A stretch of DNA of 64,000 bases from positions 186,001 to 250,000 of the forward strand of contig DATGLV010000008.1 of assembly GCA_035293945.1 (NCBI GenBank), written 5' to 3'. Below the pieces are notes generated by a model that was given only the letters and a program-made list of their open reading frames with translations, was not told where the DNA came from and made no database searches. This DNA is from VAZQ01 sp035293945. GTDB lineage: Bacteria > Pseudomonadota > Alphaproteobacteria > Rhizobiales > Xanthobacteraceae. This document shows positions 8,465 to 17,402 of the stretch, piece after piece; position 1 is the first letter of the stretch, and each line of letters starts with the position of its first letter. A program made the translations under genes and the position numbers.

Positions 8465-9789
8465 TGCTCGATGGTCTCCCATTCCCGCCGCTTTTGCGGA
8501 TCACGCAACTCGCCCACGATCCCGGCGATACGCTCCGCCGCCATGGCGAGCGTGCGCGCCCGTGCCTCGATCGCCGGGAGCGCCTCGCCCAGCTGATCGG
8601 TGCGGATCGCCATTTCCACCCCGGACTTGAGCAACACGTCGGTGAAAGTCTGCATGGTGCCGTCGGTGCGCTCCAGCATCCGGGTCAGCCCCTCGGTGCA
8701 GGCTTCAGAGCTCGCCTTGATCTCGTTCAACACTTCCGATGTCGCCTTGATCATCGCCGCAGCCCATTCGAGCGCTGCCCGGTTGGCGGACGCCGTCGCG
8801 TCGAAATCCTGTCGCAGCACCGCGACAAGGTCGAGCGACCGCTCGGTAGCCGAATTGGCAAGCGCAAGCGCATCGGTCACCGATTTGGTCTGGGCCTCGG
8901 AGTGGGCGGCAATGCGCTCGGCGGCAAGCGTGAGGGCCCTTGTGACCGGTTCGAGGCGTGCCGCAACGCCCTGCTCGGGCGTCGTGACCGCGCCGAGCCT
9001 GCTCGCGACCGCATCAAGCGCACCGGAGATCACCCCGACCCGGTCCGACAAGCGCTCGGTCTCGCTCGATAGCTGCTCGAAATTGGCAGCGAGCGCCCCG
9101 TCCATGCTGCGCGTCACCGCGCCGGTGGCATTGCCCAGCTGCCGCGCCGCCGCCTCGACCGGCACCGCCAGGCGATCCGTGACTTCCTCGAGACTCGCGA
9201 GGAGCTTGGCGACGATGTCGTCGAAACGCTCGGTCATGTGATTGAAGGAATCGGCCGCCGACTGTTGGGCATTGCGGCGGAAATAGGCGAACTCGACCAC
9301 GCTCGCATCGAGCTCGCGCCGCACCCGGCGCGCCGCCTCGGCGAGCTCAAGCCGCATCCGCTGCTCGACCTCGACGGGATCGCGGCGCATCTGATTAAAG
9401 ATGACACGCAGTGCGACGCCCGCGATCGTCGAGCCGATGGCGATGCCGAAATTCTGCACGATCTCCTCGGCGGCGCGATTGGCCGAGAACTGGTAGAGCG
9501 AGACGCCGAGACTCGTGAGCGTGAACAGGAATCCCATGTAGTAGAGATTGTCGCCGGACTGATCATCGCGCAGGCGCAGGCTGCGCGACAGGCTGATCAG
9601 CAGCGCGTAGAGGATCATCGTGCCGACCGGCACGAATGTTACGTAGACTTGAGCAATGCCGCCGAGCTTGGCCAATATGATGTAGGCGCAGCCGGCCGCC
9701 ACGAAGGTGGTGAACACAGCGACATTGCTGAAGGACGACGAATGGTCGGGGTCGCCCAGCGGTCCGCTCTCGGCGTAGTTCCTCACCAC
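8461..9789 (-). CDS. ZorA/MotA/TolQ-like membrane protein with long cytoplasmic coiled-coil tail
   Basis: 442 residues. Four hydrophobic helices lie in the first 130 residues (about 20-42, 47-68, 82-103 and 110-130), including YYMGFLFTLTSLGVSLYQF and FGIAIGSTIAGVALRVIF, the kind of small-residue helices that line MotA/ExbB channels. About 300 residues of Ala/Glu-rich heptad-like coiled coil follow, as in the tail of ZorA. Inferred role: pentameric ion channel partner of the downstream OmpA-domain protein. The start is GTG at 9789, directly after the TAG of the preceding gene (9792-9790), or the adjacent GTG at 9786. Family assignment rests on topology and neighbour rather than on a signature motif. 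Confidence 0.6.
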   Translation of the reverse strand: MVRNYAESGPLGDPDHSSSFSNVAVFTTFVAAGCAYIILAKLGGIAQVYVTFVPVGTMILYALLISLSRSLRLRDDQSGDNLYYMGFLFTLTSLGVSLYQFSANRAAEEIVQNFGIAIGSTIAGVALRVIFNQMRRDPVEVEQRMRLELAEAARRVRRELDASVVEFAYFRRNAQQSAADSFNHMTERFDDIVAKLLASLEEVTDRLAVPVEAAARQLGNATGAVTRSMDGALAANFEQLSSETERLSDRVGVISGALDAVASRLGAVTTPEQGVAARLEPVTRALTLAAERIAAHSEAQTKSVTDALALANSATERSLDLVAVLRQDFDATASANRAALEWAAAMIKATSEVLNEIKASSEACTEGLTRMLERTDGTMQTFTDVLLKSGVEMAIRTDQLGEALPAIEARARTLAMAAERIAGIVGELRDPQKRREWETIEQ

Positions 9790-10620
9790 CTAGCCCACCC
9801 CTTGCAGCTTGTTCGCCTCTTTCAGCCGGCCGTTGTTGTCGTGGATCCAGTCGGCCCAGAAGCGGATGTGGTCGGCCGAGTTGATAGGCTTGGCGGTCTT
9901 GCGCTGGATGTAATAGATGATCACGTTGGCGCCGTGCAGGTCCGTCCGCACGTTCTTGTAGGCACGCGAGGCCTTGAATCGGTCGAAGGAGAGATCCCCG
10001 GTGTACTGCGAATAGTCGGCTCCATGCTGCAGCATGTCGGAGACGAGCACGAGCGTCTTGGGAACATTCTCGACATTGCGTCCGGTGAAGCGCTCGAGCG
10101 CGATGCGCTGGATGGTCTCCATTATCGGCGAGGTTTTGCCGGGCAACGGCGCGAAGCTGGCGTCCAGCGCCGAATCCAGCGGCGAACGGAATTCTTCGAG
10201 CCATCGCTGCCGCGCCAGGCGCGGATTGGCGGTGTATTCGCTGAGCCCACTGCCGTCGCCCGGATTGCATTTGGAGAAGATCATCCGGCCATCCGGGGTC
10301 TTCGCATCGAGCAACCTGATCTCCAGAAGCTCGTACGGCGCCAGCGTCTCCGCCATGTCGGACAGTGCGCTCCTGATCTCCTTCTTCGCGGCATCCGGGA
10401 TCTCGTCGGTCGAATCGAGCAGCACCACGTCGACCGCGCGCGGGCCGTCGACCGGGCACAGCGAAGTTTCATCAAGCGTCGGCGGCCGTGCCACCGTCGC
10501 ATACACGTAGGCGCCGGCTGCCAACAGGCCCAACGCCACCACCGCCAAGGCGCCTCCGAGCAAATGCTTGCGCAGCTCGCCCGGATCGCCGCTACGCCGC
10601 CTTCGCGCTGCTCGCGACAA
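9790..10620 (-). CDS. Membrane-anchored von Willebrand factor A-like protein of the motor-like operon
   Basis: 276 residues: a basic N-terminus, one transmembrane helix at about residues 21-42 (LLGGALAVVALGLLAAGAYV), then a periplasmic domain. RAVDVVLLDSTDEIP near residue 62 resembles the first strand and degenerate MIDAS loop of a VWA domain (DSTD instead of DxSxS). VPKTLVLVSDMLQHG near 185 resembles the later strand with a conserved Asp. The annotated start is TTG at 10620, overlapping the upstream gene by 29 bases; a start a little further inside is possible. It ends immediately before the ZorA-like gene. Inferred role: ligand-binding or assembly partner of the membrane complex. The VWA call is moderate, by pattern only. 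Confidence 0.6.
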   Translation of the reverse strand: MSRAARRRRSGDPGELRKHLLGGALAVVALGLLAAGAYVYATVARPPTLDETSLCPVDGPRAVDVVLLDSTDEIPDAAKKEIRSALSDMAETLAPYELLEIRLLDAKTPDGRMIFSKCNPGDGSGLSEYTANPRLARQRWLEEFRSPLDSALDASFAPLPGKTSPIMETIQRIALERFTGRNVENVPKTLVLVSDMLQHGADYSQYTGDLSFDRFKASRAYKNVRTDLHGANVIIYYIQRKTAKPINSADHIRFWADWIHDNNGRLKEANKLQGVG

Positions 10621-12058
10621 CGGGTTCCTCCTCGACGAAATTGTCTATCTCTCGGTAGCCGGCGAAGGCCTGTTCGAACTCGCCATGGATCGCCTCGATC
10701 TGCCCGACCAACAGCGCCTGGGACTCCGCTATGGCGCGGCGCAGGTCTTCGCGCGCGGTCGAATCCGGCATCTCCGGCTCGACCGGAATCTTGTCGAGCA
10801 CGTAGGACTCGGCGAAGCGTTGCGGCGGGGGAGTCCGGCGCAGGCCCCGATTGGCCTCGCGATAGATGGAAAGCAGCGCGTTGACCGCGCGGTCGAGATG
10901 CGCCTGATGCGCCGCGAACAGGCGGACCAGGCGAGCCCGGCTCTCCAAGATCGAATCGTGCTCCGAGCGGCGGATCGACAGATCGCGGTTTGCCTCCTCG
11001 AGGATCTCGATCGCCTCGTCGCGGATATCCAGCAGCCGCTCGATCAGCTCGCTCTTGCGCCGAATGTACGCCTCATGGGCGTCGGCGCGTCGCTTCTCCA
11101 GGCTGGCATATCCAGGATAGGGATCGAAGATGAGGAACGAATCGGCGAAGGCGATCAGCGAGCAAAGGACGCCGAGGCCAAACAGCAGCCAAGACTTGAA
11201 ATCGACAAGCGCCAGCGGTGCGGTGCGCAGGCGACGAAGCACCTCTTGCCCCGCATCGCTGATCATGGCGGCGGAAACCTCGCGATAGTGGGCGAGCGAA
11301 AGATTGATGGCGATGAGGAGCGCGATATAGACGAACAGCGCCAGCACGCCGAACAGCTTGCGGAACGGGTTGCGATGATTGATCTCGCGCACCCCGAGGA
11401 CGGCGATGAGAAAAGCGACCCCGATATTGAGCAGCGCGAATGTAAGGGCCTCGGACGCGCCGCCCAGGTAGCCGAGCTCGTTGCCCTTGGCGAGGAAAAA
11501 GCCGTTCAGGAACACCTCGAAGACGAAAAGGATGAGCAGCACCCCGACCTTGACGGTGAGATTGCCGCCCGAGGCCCAGCGCGCCGTCCGCCGCAGATTG
11601 TGCCGCCGGCGGAACTCGTCGCGCTCGATCTCAAGATCGCGCAGATGCCGGCGCAAGTTGTGGAGCTCGTCCCGGCCCTGTGAGGCCTCGGCGCGAAACT
11701 CGGTCACCGCCGCCGGCGCCGCCTGCCGGATCGCGCCGAAGCGGCCGTCGAAATCGAGTCCGGCGAGCCGCTCCTTGTAGGTGCGGATCTGGTCAAGCAG
11801 CGTACCGTGCGCCGAGATCTTCTCCGCCTCGACCCGCTCGACAATGGCGTTCTCCACGTCGTCGAGGCCGAGGGTGTCGGAGGCAGGATCCTCCCGCGAG
11901 CCGCGCTCTGCGCCGGTCTTGGCAAGGCTCATGTCCGCCGCGAGCTTGTCGGTGTTGAGGACCGGGAAGACGTCCAGCGTTACGCGATAATCATGTTGTT
12001 CCCGCTTCAGCCCATTGGCGAGCCGGCTGAGGGCGGACTTCGCTCTTGATTCCATCAT
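10592..12058 (-). CDS. Large coiled-coil polytopic membrane protein, first gene of the motor-like operon
   Basis: About 488 residues, not recognised as a named family. Residues about 1-165 are soluble and helical (EIERDEFRRRHNLRR). They are followed by four hydrophobic segments around residues 175-200, 207-227, 240-260 and 290-315. A long charged coiled coil (SLEKRRADAHEAYIRRKSEL onwards) and a Pro-rich C-terminal part come last. Two consecutive ATG codons at 12058 and 12055 follow GGTGGA and GGAGG sequences; an in-frame ATG at 12235 seems too early because the leader looks non-coding. It overlaps the VWA-like gene, so all four genes are probably co-transcribed from upstream of 12060. Confidence 0.65.
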   Translation of the reverse strand: MMESRAKSALSRLANGLKREQHDYRVTLDVFPVLNTDKLAADMSLAKTGAERGSREDPASDTLGLDDVENAIVERVEAEKISAHGTLLDQIRTYKERLAGLDFDGRFGAIRQAAPAAVTEFRAEASQGRDELHNLRRHLRDLEIERDEFRRRHNLRRTARWASGGNLTVKVGVLLILFVFEVFLNGFFLAKGNELGYLGGASEALTFALLNIGVAFLIAVLGVREINHRNPFRKLFGVLALFVYIALLIAINLSLAHYREVSAAMISDAGQEVLRRLRTAPLALVDFKSWLLFGLGVLCSLIAFADSFLIFDPYPGYASLEKRRADAHEAYIRRKSELIERLLDIRDEAIEILEEANRDLSIRRSEHDSILESRARLVRLFAAHQAHLDRAVNALLSIYREANRGLRRTPPPQRFAESYVLDKIPVEPEMPDSTAREDLRRAIAESQALLVGQIEAIHGEFEQAFAGYREIDNFVEEEPVVASSAKAA

Positions 12059-12488
12059 TCCACCGGCCGAACCTGGCCTCCAATCTACCAACACAACCAA
12101 ACATTGCCCGACGCACATGCGCTGTCGGCGTGGCCCCGCGTGACACGTCGCGACTGCGGCTTGGCAAAGCTTGCGAACCGTGCGGCCCGGCGCCCGATCG
12201 ATAATCGATCGATGGCGCGAAGCGCGACCGGCCATCCTATGGCAAGCTCGTCAGCGCCCGGCGATTCTTCAGGCCATAGAATCGCGTCCGCGCCCGCATA
12301 TGTCCAGAGGAAAGCGGGTCACTGTCCGGGCCAAATCCACTGCGCCGGCGGAGCCAAAGACGGCCACGCTCCACGCCATAATCACTAGTAGAATCAGCGC
12401 ATTACGGCCTGAATATGGCACCCGCCCGCAGGCCGGCCGAGGTCATCAGGGACCCTGGTTCCTCCGGCGCGACAAGTTGCGCCCATGC
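12059..12488. other. Intergenic region upstream of the motor-like operon
   Basis: A 430-base interval between the operon start and the end of the Bug protein gene, both on the minus strand. It should hold the operon promoter. Apart from the 17-base dyad at 12195 I see no gene or repeat. Confidence 0.4.
12195..12211. promoter_or_regulatory. Perfect inverted repeat upstream of the motor-like operon
   Basis: CGATCGAT and ATCGATCG flank a single A, giving a 17-base perfect dyad about 137 bases upstream of the first gene of the operon. A dyad this long in this position could be an operator. Alternatively it is a chance run of the simple sequence CGAT. Confidence 0.35.
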
Positions 12489-13535
12489 CTATCGCGCCTT
12501 GGCGAGAATGTCCTGCACTCGCTTGCGCTGCTCAGGTGTGATGTTGCTCACCACATCCCGCGCATTGCGATAAGTGGTATCGGCATCGAGGTAGTTGATG
12601 TAGCGCTGGCTCTTTTCGCCCTCGGCAACCAGCTCAGGCGCCGTCAACGTCGCCTTGACGGCGCCCTGCAGATAGGTGAGCCGGCCCTGCGCCATATTCG
12701 CCGGCACAAGCAGGATCCGGCCCAGATCCTCGAGCTTGGCGCGGAACTCGAACAGCCATTGCTGATCCGCTGTCAGGGGCAGCGCCTCGAATATGGTCTC
12801 GGTGTCGGGAAAAAAACGGGAGCGCACGCGCCCCATGGCGGCGACGGCGTGTAGCTGTCCGCTCATCGCATAGTTGCTGGCCGAGGTGTCGGAAACGTAG
12901 ATCGCGTCCATCTCGCCTTGCGTGACCGCGAGCGCGGCCTGGTTGCTGCCCGCATATCCGAGCACCACGTGGCAATCGAGTGCGAGCGCCTCGCATGTGA
13001 ACGCCGCGCCATCGGAAAGGCCGTCGGCCGGACCGCCGGCTGCCCAATTGATCTTCTTGCCGAGCTTCATCGCGTCCTGAGGTGTCCTGATCGCGGAAGC
13101 CGGTCCAACCAGCCACATCCAGGGCGAGGCCGCAACCGTGCCGAGATAGCCGAATTGCCCGAGATCGAAGCGGACTCCCGGCTGCCCCGTGAGCTGCGAG
13201 AGCGCCGCGCCGGTACCGTTGACGATCATCATCGTGAGCCCGTCCGCAGACGTCGTGGCAAGGCGATTGAGCGCCACCAATCCGCCGGCCCCGGGCTGGT
13301 TCTCGACTACGACGCTTGCACCCAGCATCTTGGAAAGATGCGGCGCCAGCATGCGCGCATAGGTGTCATAGCCGCCGCCGGGTCCGTAACCGACCACCAA
13401 ATGGACGGTTCTGCCGGCGAAGAAGGCGCGCTCATTGTCTTGCGCGGACGCGGCGAGCGGCGAAAGCGCGAGGGCGGTCAAAGCGCCGGCGAGCGAGCAA
13501 GCAGCCCTCATCCAAGGTCGCCTTGCAGATTTCAT
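12489..13535 (-). CDS. Bug-family (TctC-type) tripartite tricarboxylate transporter substrate-binding protein
   Basis: 348 residues with a clear signal peptide (MKSARRPWMRAACSLAGALT to about SAAQD-like cleavage near residue 32). The mature part has the family hallmarks: TVHLVVGYGPGGGYDTYARM near the start, VVVENQPGAGG, and LGYAGSNQAALAV. It binds a small organic acid in the periplasm. The membrane components TctA and TctB are not encoded nearby, as is common for the many orphan Bug proteins of soil Proteobacteria. The start at 13535 is preceded by GGGAGAG. It is divergent from a second Bug gene at 13808, and the two share a 272-base promoter region. Confidence 0.85.
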   Translation of the reverse strand: MKSARRPWMRAACSLAGALTALALSPLAASAQDNERAFFAGRTVHLVVGYGPGGGYDTYARMLAPHLSKMLGASVVVENQPGAGGLVALNRLATTSADGLTMMIVNGTGAALSQLTGQPGVRFDLGQFGYLGTVAASPWMWLVGPASAIRTPQDAMKLGKKINWAAGGPADGLSDGAAFTCEALALDCHVVLGYAGSNQAALAVTQGEMDAIYVSDTSASNYAMSGQLHAVAAMGRVRSRFFPDTETIFEALPLTADQQWLFEFRAKLEDLGRILLVPANMAQGRLTYLQGAVKATLTAPELVAEGEKSQRYINYLDADTTYRNARDVVSNITPEQRKRVQDILAKAR

Positions 13536-13807
13536 GCATCTCTCCCTCGTGCGCGAATACTTAACGGTAAACAACGTGCCATTCCATTCCGGATCGCGGC
13601 GCGGAACGCGTCCGTCACGCGTTCCGGCCGCTTGCCGCCGGCAGCGCCAAATCGGTCACGCAGCCGGCCCGACGGCCTGATCTGGCCAGGCGATCTCCCC
13701 CGCCGCAACATCTGGTCAGGGGCTCGCAAACCCTGTACGGGTTGCGCGCCGGACCCGCAGGCTGCTGCGGCAAAGCCGCCAACGAGAAAAGGAGACAGGG
13801 GAACGCC

Positions 13808-14797
13808 ATGAAGGCTGTCGGAACAGGCTTGGCCCTGCTGATGCTGGCAGGCGCTGTAGGGACTGCTTTTCATCCGCAGACCGCACAGGCTCAGGACTTG
13901 TCCGGGCGGCCGATCCGTATGCTGGTCGGGCTCGCGGCCGGCGGCGCGACAGACGTGATGGCACGCGTGGTCGCACAGAAGATGAGCGAGGGCCTGCACA
14001 CCCCCGTCGTGGTAGAGAACAAAGCCGGAGGCAACTTCATCCTTGCTCTGCGCGAGCTCACGTCCTCCCCGCCTGACGGCCACACGTTGTTCTTCATCTC
14101 GACCTCGACGCTGATCGCACAGCCGCTCTACCCCAATTATCCGTTCGATCTTACCAAGCTCACTCCCATCACTGAGGTTGCAACCGGGCCGCTGATCCTG
14201 GTGGTCCGCAAGGATCTGCCGGTCAAGAACCTTCAACAACTCGTCGCTTATGCCAAGCAAAATCCCGGCAAGCTCAGCTTTGGGGCCGGCGGCGGCAGCG
14301 GCTCTTCGCTCTTCTTCGCCACCGAGCTCTTGAAGATGAAAACCGGGATCACCGCCGCGACGATTCCATATCGCGGCGCCGGCCCCGCGCTCAATGATCT
14401 CCTGGGCGGCCATATCGACGGGATGTTCGACGCCATGCCGGTGATGTCCAATCAGGTCAAAGCCGGAACCGTCACGCCGATCGCGGTGACGAGCGCACAA
14501 CGCTCCGCCGCTCTGCCGGCGGTGCCGACCGTAATGGAGCAAGGTGTGCCGGATTATGAAATCGCAGGCTGGTTCGGCATGCTGGCCCCGACCGGCACGC
14601 CGCCGGCGATCGCGCAGCGCCTGCGCGAGGAGGTCGCCAAGGCGGTCGCCGCTCCCGACGTGATCGCGCAGCTCGATTCTCAGGGTATGCAACCGCTCGC
14701 CTCGCAGCCCGCCCAATGGCACGATTATCTCGAGGCCGAGCTTGGTCGCTACGCCAAGATCATCAAGGACGCCAACATCAAACCAGACTCTGAATAA
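13808..14797 (+). CDS. Bug-family (TctC-type) solute-binding protein
   Basis: 329 residues with a signal peptide (MKAVGTGLALLMLAGAVGTA, cleavage near QAQ at residue 30). Family motifs follow: GRPIRMLVGLAAGGATDVMA, VVENKAGGN, IPYRGAGPALNDLLGGHIDG and TSAQRSAALPAVPT. The last of these is typical of the C-terminal lobe of Bug proteins. AAGGAGACAGG lies just upstream of the ATG. It is followed on the same strand by a hydrolase gene, so the pair may take up and hydrolyse the same compound; that is inference from position. The ligand is unknown. Confidence 0.88.
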   Translation: MKAVGTGLALLMLAGAVGTAFHPQTAQAQDLSGRPIRMLVGLAAGGATDVMARVVAQKMSEGLHTPVVVENKAGGNFILALRELTSSPPDGHTLFFISTSTLIAQPLYPNYPFDLTKLTPITEVATGPLILVVRKDLPVKNLQQLVAYAKQNPGKLSFGAGGGSGSSLFFATELLKMKTGITAATIPYRGAGPALNDLLGGHIDGMFDAMPVMSNQVKAGTVTPIAVTSAQRSAALPAVPTVMEQGVPDYEIAGWFGMLAPTGTPPAIAQRLREEVAKAVAAPDVIAQLDSQGMQPLASQPAQWHDYLEAELGRYAKIIKDANIKPDSE

Positions 14798-14814
14798 CGC
14801 TCTTCCTCTCCTGT

Positions 14815-14904
14815 CATGGCCGGACTTGTTCTGACTTGTTCCGGCCATCTCGCCAACGAGGGCGCAGTGCAAATCTAAGCGAGATCGCCGGGTCAAACCC
14901 GGCG
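14815..14904. repeat. Two back-to-back palindromic hairpins (REP-like element)
   Basis: ATGGCCGGA and TCCGGCCAT (9-bp perfect arms, 14816-14848) are followed by CGCCGGGT-CAA-ACCCGGCG (14886-14904). The ATGGCCGGACTTGT part resembles the hairpin at 61065, so this is probably a dispersed intergenic repeat. It may also act as a transcript end for the Bug gene. Confidence 0.6.
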
Positions 14905-14960
14905 ACGACAACGCTTGTGGCCTCTCGTCGCCGTCACCCATCATTCGTCAAGGACACCCC

Positions 14961-16115
14961 ATGCCAGCCCGCGGTCCCTGGATCGACCACTTCGGCGAAA
15001 ACTTCCTGTGGTCGAACGCGACCCTCATCATCAAGGGGATGGCGCCCTACGGCGTCGTTGCACTCGAGGAGATGGATCGCGCGTGCGAGCGGCTGAGATT
15101 GCGCCAGCACGAGCCGCAGGCTTGGTGGGAGGAATGGGGTGCGCTTGCCGCACAAGTGGAGCAAAAGGCCAAGGCTGCCGCCGCAGCCGGCCGCCGCCAT
15201 ACCGCGGGCGACTATTTCCTGCGTGCCGGCAACTACTACTACAACGCCGAGCGCTTCATCCTGCCGGGCGTGGAAAAGCGCGAATGGGGAGCCAAGGCCT
15301 ATCGCTGCTATCATGAAGGAATCCGCCTGCGGTATCCGAACATCGAGTTCGTCGAAGTGCCGTACCAAGGCACGACCTTGCCGGCGCTGTTCATGAAGGC
15401 GCCCGTCGCCGGCCCCGCCCCGACCGTGGTCATTGTCAACGGCATGGACAACGCCAAGGAGATGAGCATCTTTTTTGCCGGGCTCGAATTCGCCCGCCGC
15501 GGCATGCATACGCTTGCCATGGACGGCCCGGGCCAGGGCGAAAGCCTGCGCATGCGCGGCATTCACAGCCGCTACGATTACGAGGTGCCGGGCGCCGCCG
15601 CCTTCGACTATCTGGCGGGTCGCAGCGAGGTCGACACCAAGCGTGTTGCCATCATGGGCTACAGCTTCGGCGGCTACTACTCTTCTCGGATCGCCGCTTT
15701 CGAGAAGCGTTACGCGGCCTGCATCGCGCTCTCGGCCCTGCATTGGGATTTGGCCGCCTGGCAGCAGCGCATCCTGGAGAAGAACCGGAGCGATCCAAAA
15801 TCAGTCGCGCAGTCCAACTTCCAGTTCCAATGGGTGGTTGACGCCAAGACGCCCGAAGAAGCAATCGAGATCGCCAGGAAATTCTCGCTCAAGGACGTGG
15901 CCAAGAACATCACTTGCCCGTTCCTCGTGACCCATGGCGGCAACGATCGCGTCGTGCCGTGCGAGAATGCGCCAAAGCTATTCGACGCCGTCGGCTCCAC
16001 GCGCAAGACCATCAAGGTCTTCACCGCGGACGAAGGCGGGGCCGAGCACGCCCACGTCGACAACCGCCAGGTCGGCATCGATTTCGCAGCCGATTGGCTG
16101 ATGGAGAACTTCTGA
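14961..16115 (+). CDS. Alpha/beta hydrolase (FrsA/dienelactone-hydrolase-like)
   Basis: 384 residues, no signal peptide. A helical N-terminal third (about 1-130) precedes an alpha/beta hydrolase core. The nucleophile elbow is GYSFGGYY near residue 233, the acid is likely the Asp in THGGNDRVVP near 330, and the His is in EHAHVDN near 365. VIVNGMDNAKEM matches the oxyanion region. This architecture matches the 2,6-dihydroxypseudooxynicotine hydrolase / C-C hydrolase-like group, but the substrate cannot be assigned. It follows a Bug gene on the same strand with a repeat element between them. Confidence 0.8.
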   Translation: MPARGPWIDHFGENFLWSNATLIIKGMAPYGVVALEEMDRACERLRLRQHEPQAWWEEWGALAAQVEQKAKAAAAAGRRHTAGDYFLRAGNYYYNAERFILPGVEKREWGAKAYRCYHEGIRLRYPNIEFVEVPYQGTTLPALFMKAPVAGPAPTVVIVNGMDNAKEMSIFFAGLEFARRGMHTLAMDGPGQGESLRMRGIHSRYDYEVPGAAAFDYLAGRSEVDTKRVAIMGYSFGGYYSSRIAAFEKRYAACIALSALHWDLAAWQQRILEKNRSDPKSVAQSNFQFQWVVDAKTPEEAIEIARKFSLKDVAKNITCPFLVTHGGNDRVVPCENAPKLFDAVGSTRKTIKVFTADEGGAEHAHVDNRQVGIDFAADWLMENF

Positions 16116-16125
16116 CAGAGCGCGG

Positions 16126-16839
16126 CTAAGCCGGCAGGCTCCATCCGGACTGGCGCAGGCGCTCGGCGCCTGCCGGTCCGGTCATGAAGGCGATGAAGTC
16201 GGCCGCTGCGACCGGGAGGGAGGCATTCACGGCAACCGCCGCCGAATAGACGGTCACGAGCTGCAGCTCGTCCGGCAGGAACCCCGCAAAGGCAACACCC
16301 GCGATACCGATCAGCTCCGCCGCCTGCGTTATGCCGAGCGTGGCGCGGGACGAGGAAACGGCGCGCACAACGTCCGCCCCGGTCGCACACAGCACCCCCT
16401 TGGCACGAACTTCCTCGGCGATGCCGAGCCGTTGGAACAGCCGTTCGATGAACGGCCCCGAGGTGCCGCCGCCGTGCGGATCGATGGAGGCGACCGTAGC
16501 TCGGCGGAGCGCCGTCCGTACGGCATCAGAGCTGTCAAGATCGGGTAGCGCTGCGCCGGCCTTGACCGCGATGCCGAGCCGCATGCCGCCGATATCGATC
16601 TTGCTCGAGGCGACGACACGTCCTTTGCTGGCCAGGCTGTCGATGCCGACCGACGAGGTCATGACGACGTCAGCGGCTTGGCTCGCCTCGAGCTTGGACG
16701 CAACCCCACCCGCATTCGTGATCACGAAACCGACGCGCCGGCCGCTCCGCGACTCATAAGCGAGTGCCAAATCCTTGAGTGCATGCTCGTAGACACCTGT
16801 CGCGATGACACACAGTTCCTTTGCTTCTTCATTTCCCAT
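16126..16839 (-). CDS. ModA-like substrate-binding-fold protein lacking a signal peptide
   Basis: About 237 residues of periplasmic-binding-protein type 2 fold related to molybdate-binding ModA-like proteins. It has ELCVIATGVYEHALKDLALAYE at the start, SQAADVVMTSS, and GITQAAELIG near the end, a typical pattern of this family. The ATG at 16839 gives a protein with no export signal, and the upstream in-frame extension to 17022 also lacks a convincing one. It may therefore act in the cytoplasm as a ligand sensor. It is convergent with the hydrolase at 16115 and divergent from the small secreted protein at 16965. Confidence 0.7.
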   Translation of the reverse strand: MGNEEAKELCVIATGVYEHALKDLALAYESRSGRRVGFVITNAGGVASKLEASQAADVVMTSSVGIDSLASKGRVVASSKIDIGGMRLGIAVKAGAALPDLDSSDAVRTALRRATVASIDPHGGGTSGPFIERLFQRLGIAEEVRAKGVLCATGADVVRAVSSSRATLGITQAAELIGIAGVAFAGFLPDELQLVTVYSAAVAVNASLPVAAADFIAFMTGPAGAERLRQSGWSLPA

Positions 16840-16964
16840 CGCGGAATCCCCAGCCGATTTCACGCACCGCAGCAGGCTCGCAATCGCCCGCTCTTTCGAT
16901 AGAATGAATGGGCGAACATGCGCAACCGGCTTTCGGGCCGCTCGAGCACCATGAGAGGGACACC

Positions 16965-17231
16965 ATGGGGAAGATCGTGACTGTTGTCGCTGTGATCGTA
17001 TCGGTGGGGTGGGGCACCGCACTGGCCCAAGACCAAGGGGCCACGACTGCAGCCCCGCAGGCCGATCAACAGCCGGCGCAATCGCCAGCAGTCGGCAAGC
17101 CGGCGGTCAAGAAGATCGCAGCGTTCGTTCATACCCACCGACGGCCGCGTGAGTGGTATGATTGGTACTATTGGCCGTGGAACTTCATTCCCGCCAACCT
17201 GCCCCGCGACTCTCGCCACCGTCGCCTATAA
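16965..17231 (+). CDS. Small secreted hypothetical protein
   Basis: 88 residues. It has a signal peptide (MGKIVTVVAVIVSVGWGTALA, cleavage near residue 21), a Gln/Ala/Pro-rich linker, and an aromatic, basic C-terminal segment (REWYDWYYWPWNF). GAGAGGGACACC precedes the ATG at 16965. Not recognised; small exported proteins of this composition occur in Hyphomicrobiales. Divergent from the substrate-binding protein. Confidence 0.6.
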   Translation: MGKIVTVVAVIVSVGWGTALAQDQGATTAAPQADQQPAQSPAVGKPAVKKIAAFVHTHRRPREWYDWYYWPWNFIPANLPRDSRHRRL

Positions 17232-17402
17232 GCCCTGCCGTCCCGTCGCCGAGGGGTTTGCCGCAGTTTCGACGCCTTCTCGGTTTGATCTTAAGGGTGT
17301 GGCGTTCCAGCAAACGCCCGGGGGGTTGATTCGGCGCGACGCATTAAAGAGATTGACCGAAAGAGGACATTCATCCAAAGCGGATGGCGAACCGCGCCAA
17401 GT

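Noticed and set aside
9238..11683. Long plus-strand frames opposite the motor-like operon
   Set aside because: They mirror the coding minus-strand genes, have no family resemblance and lack ribosome sites.
7415..12058. A complete Zorya defence system
   Set aside because: ZorC, ZorD or ZorE type genes are absent, so only a ZorAB-like core can be claimed.
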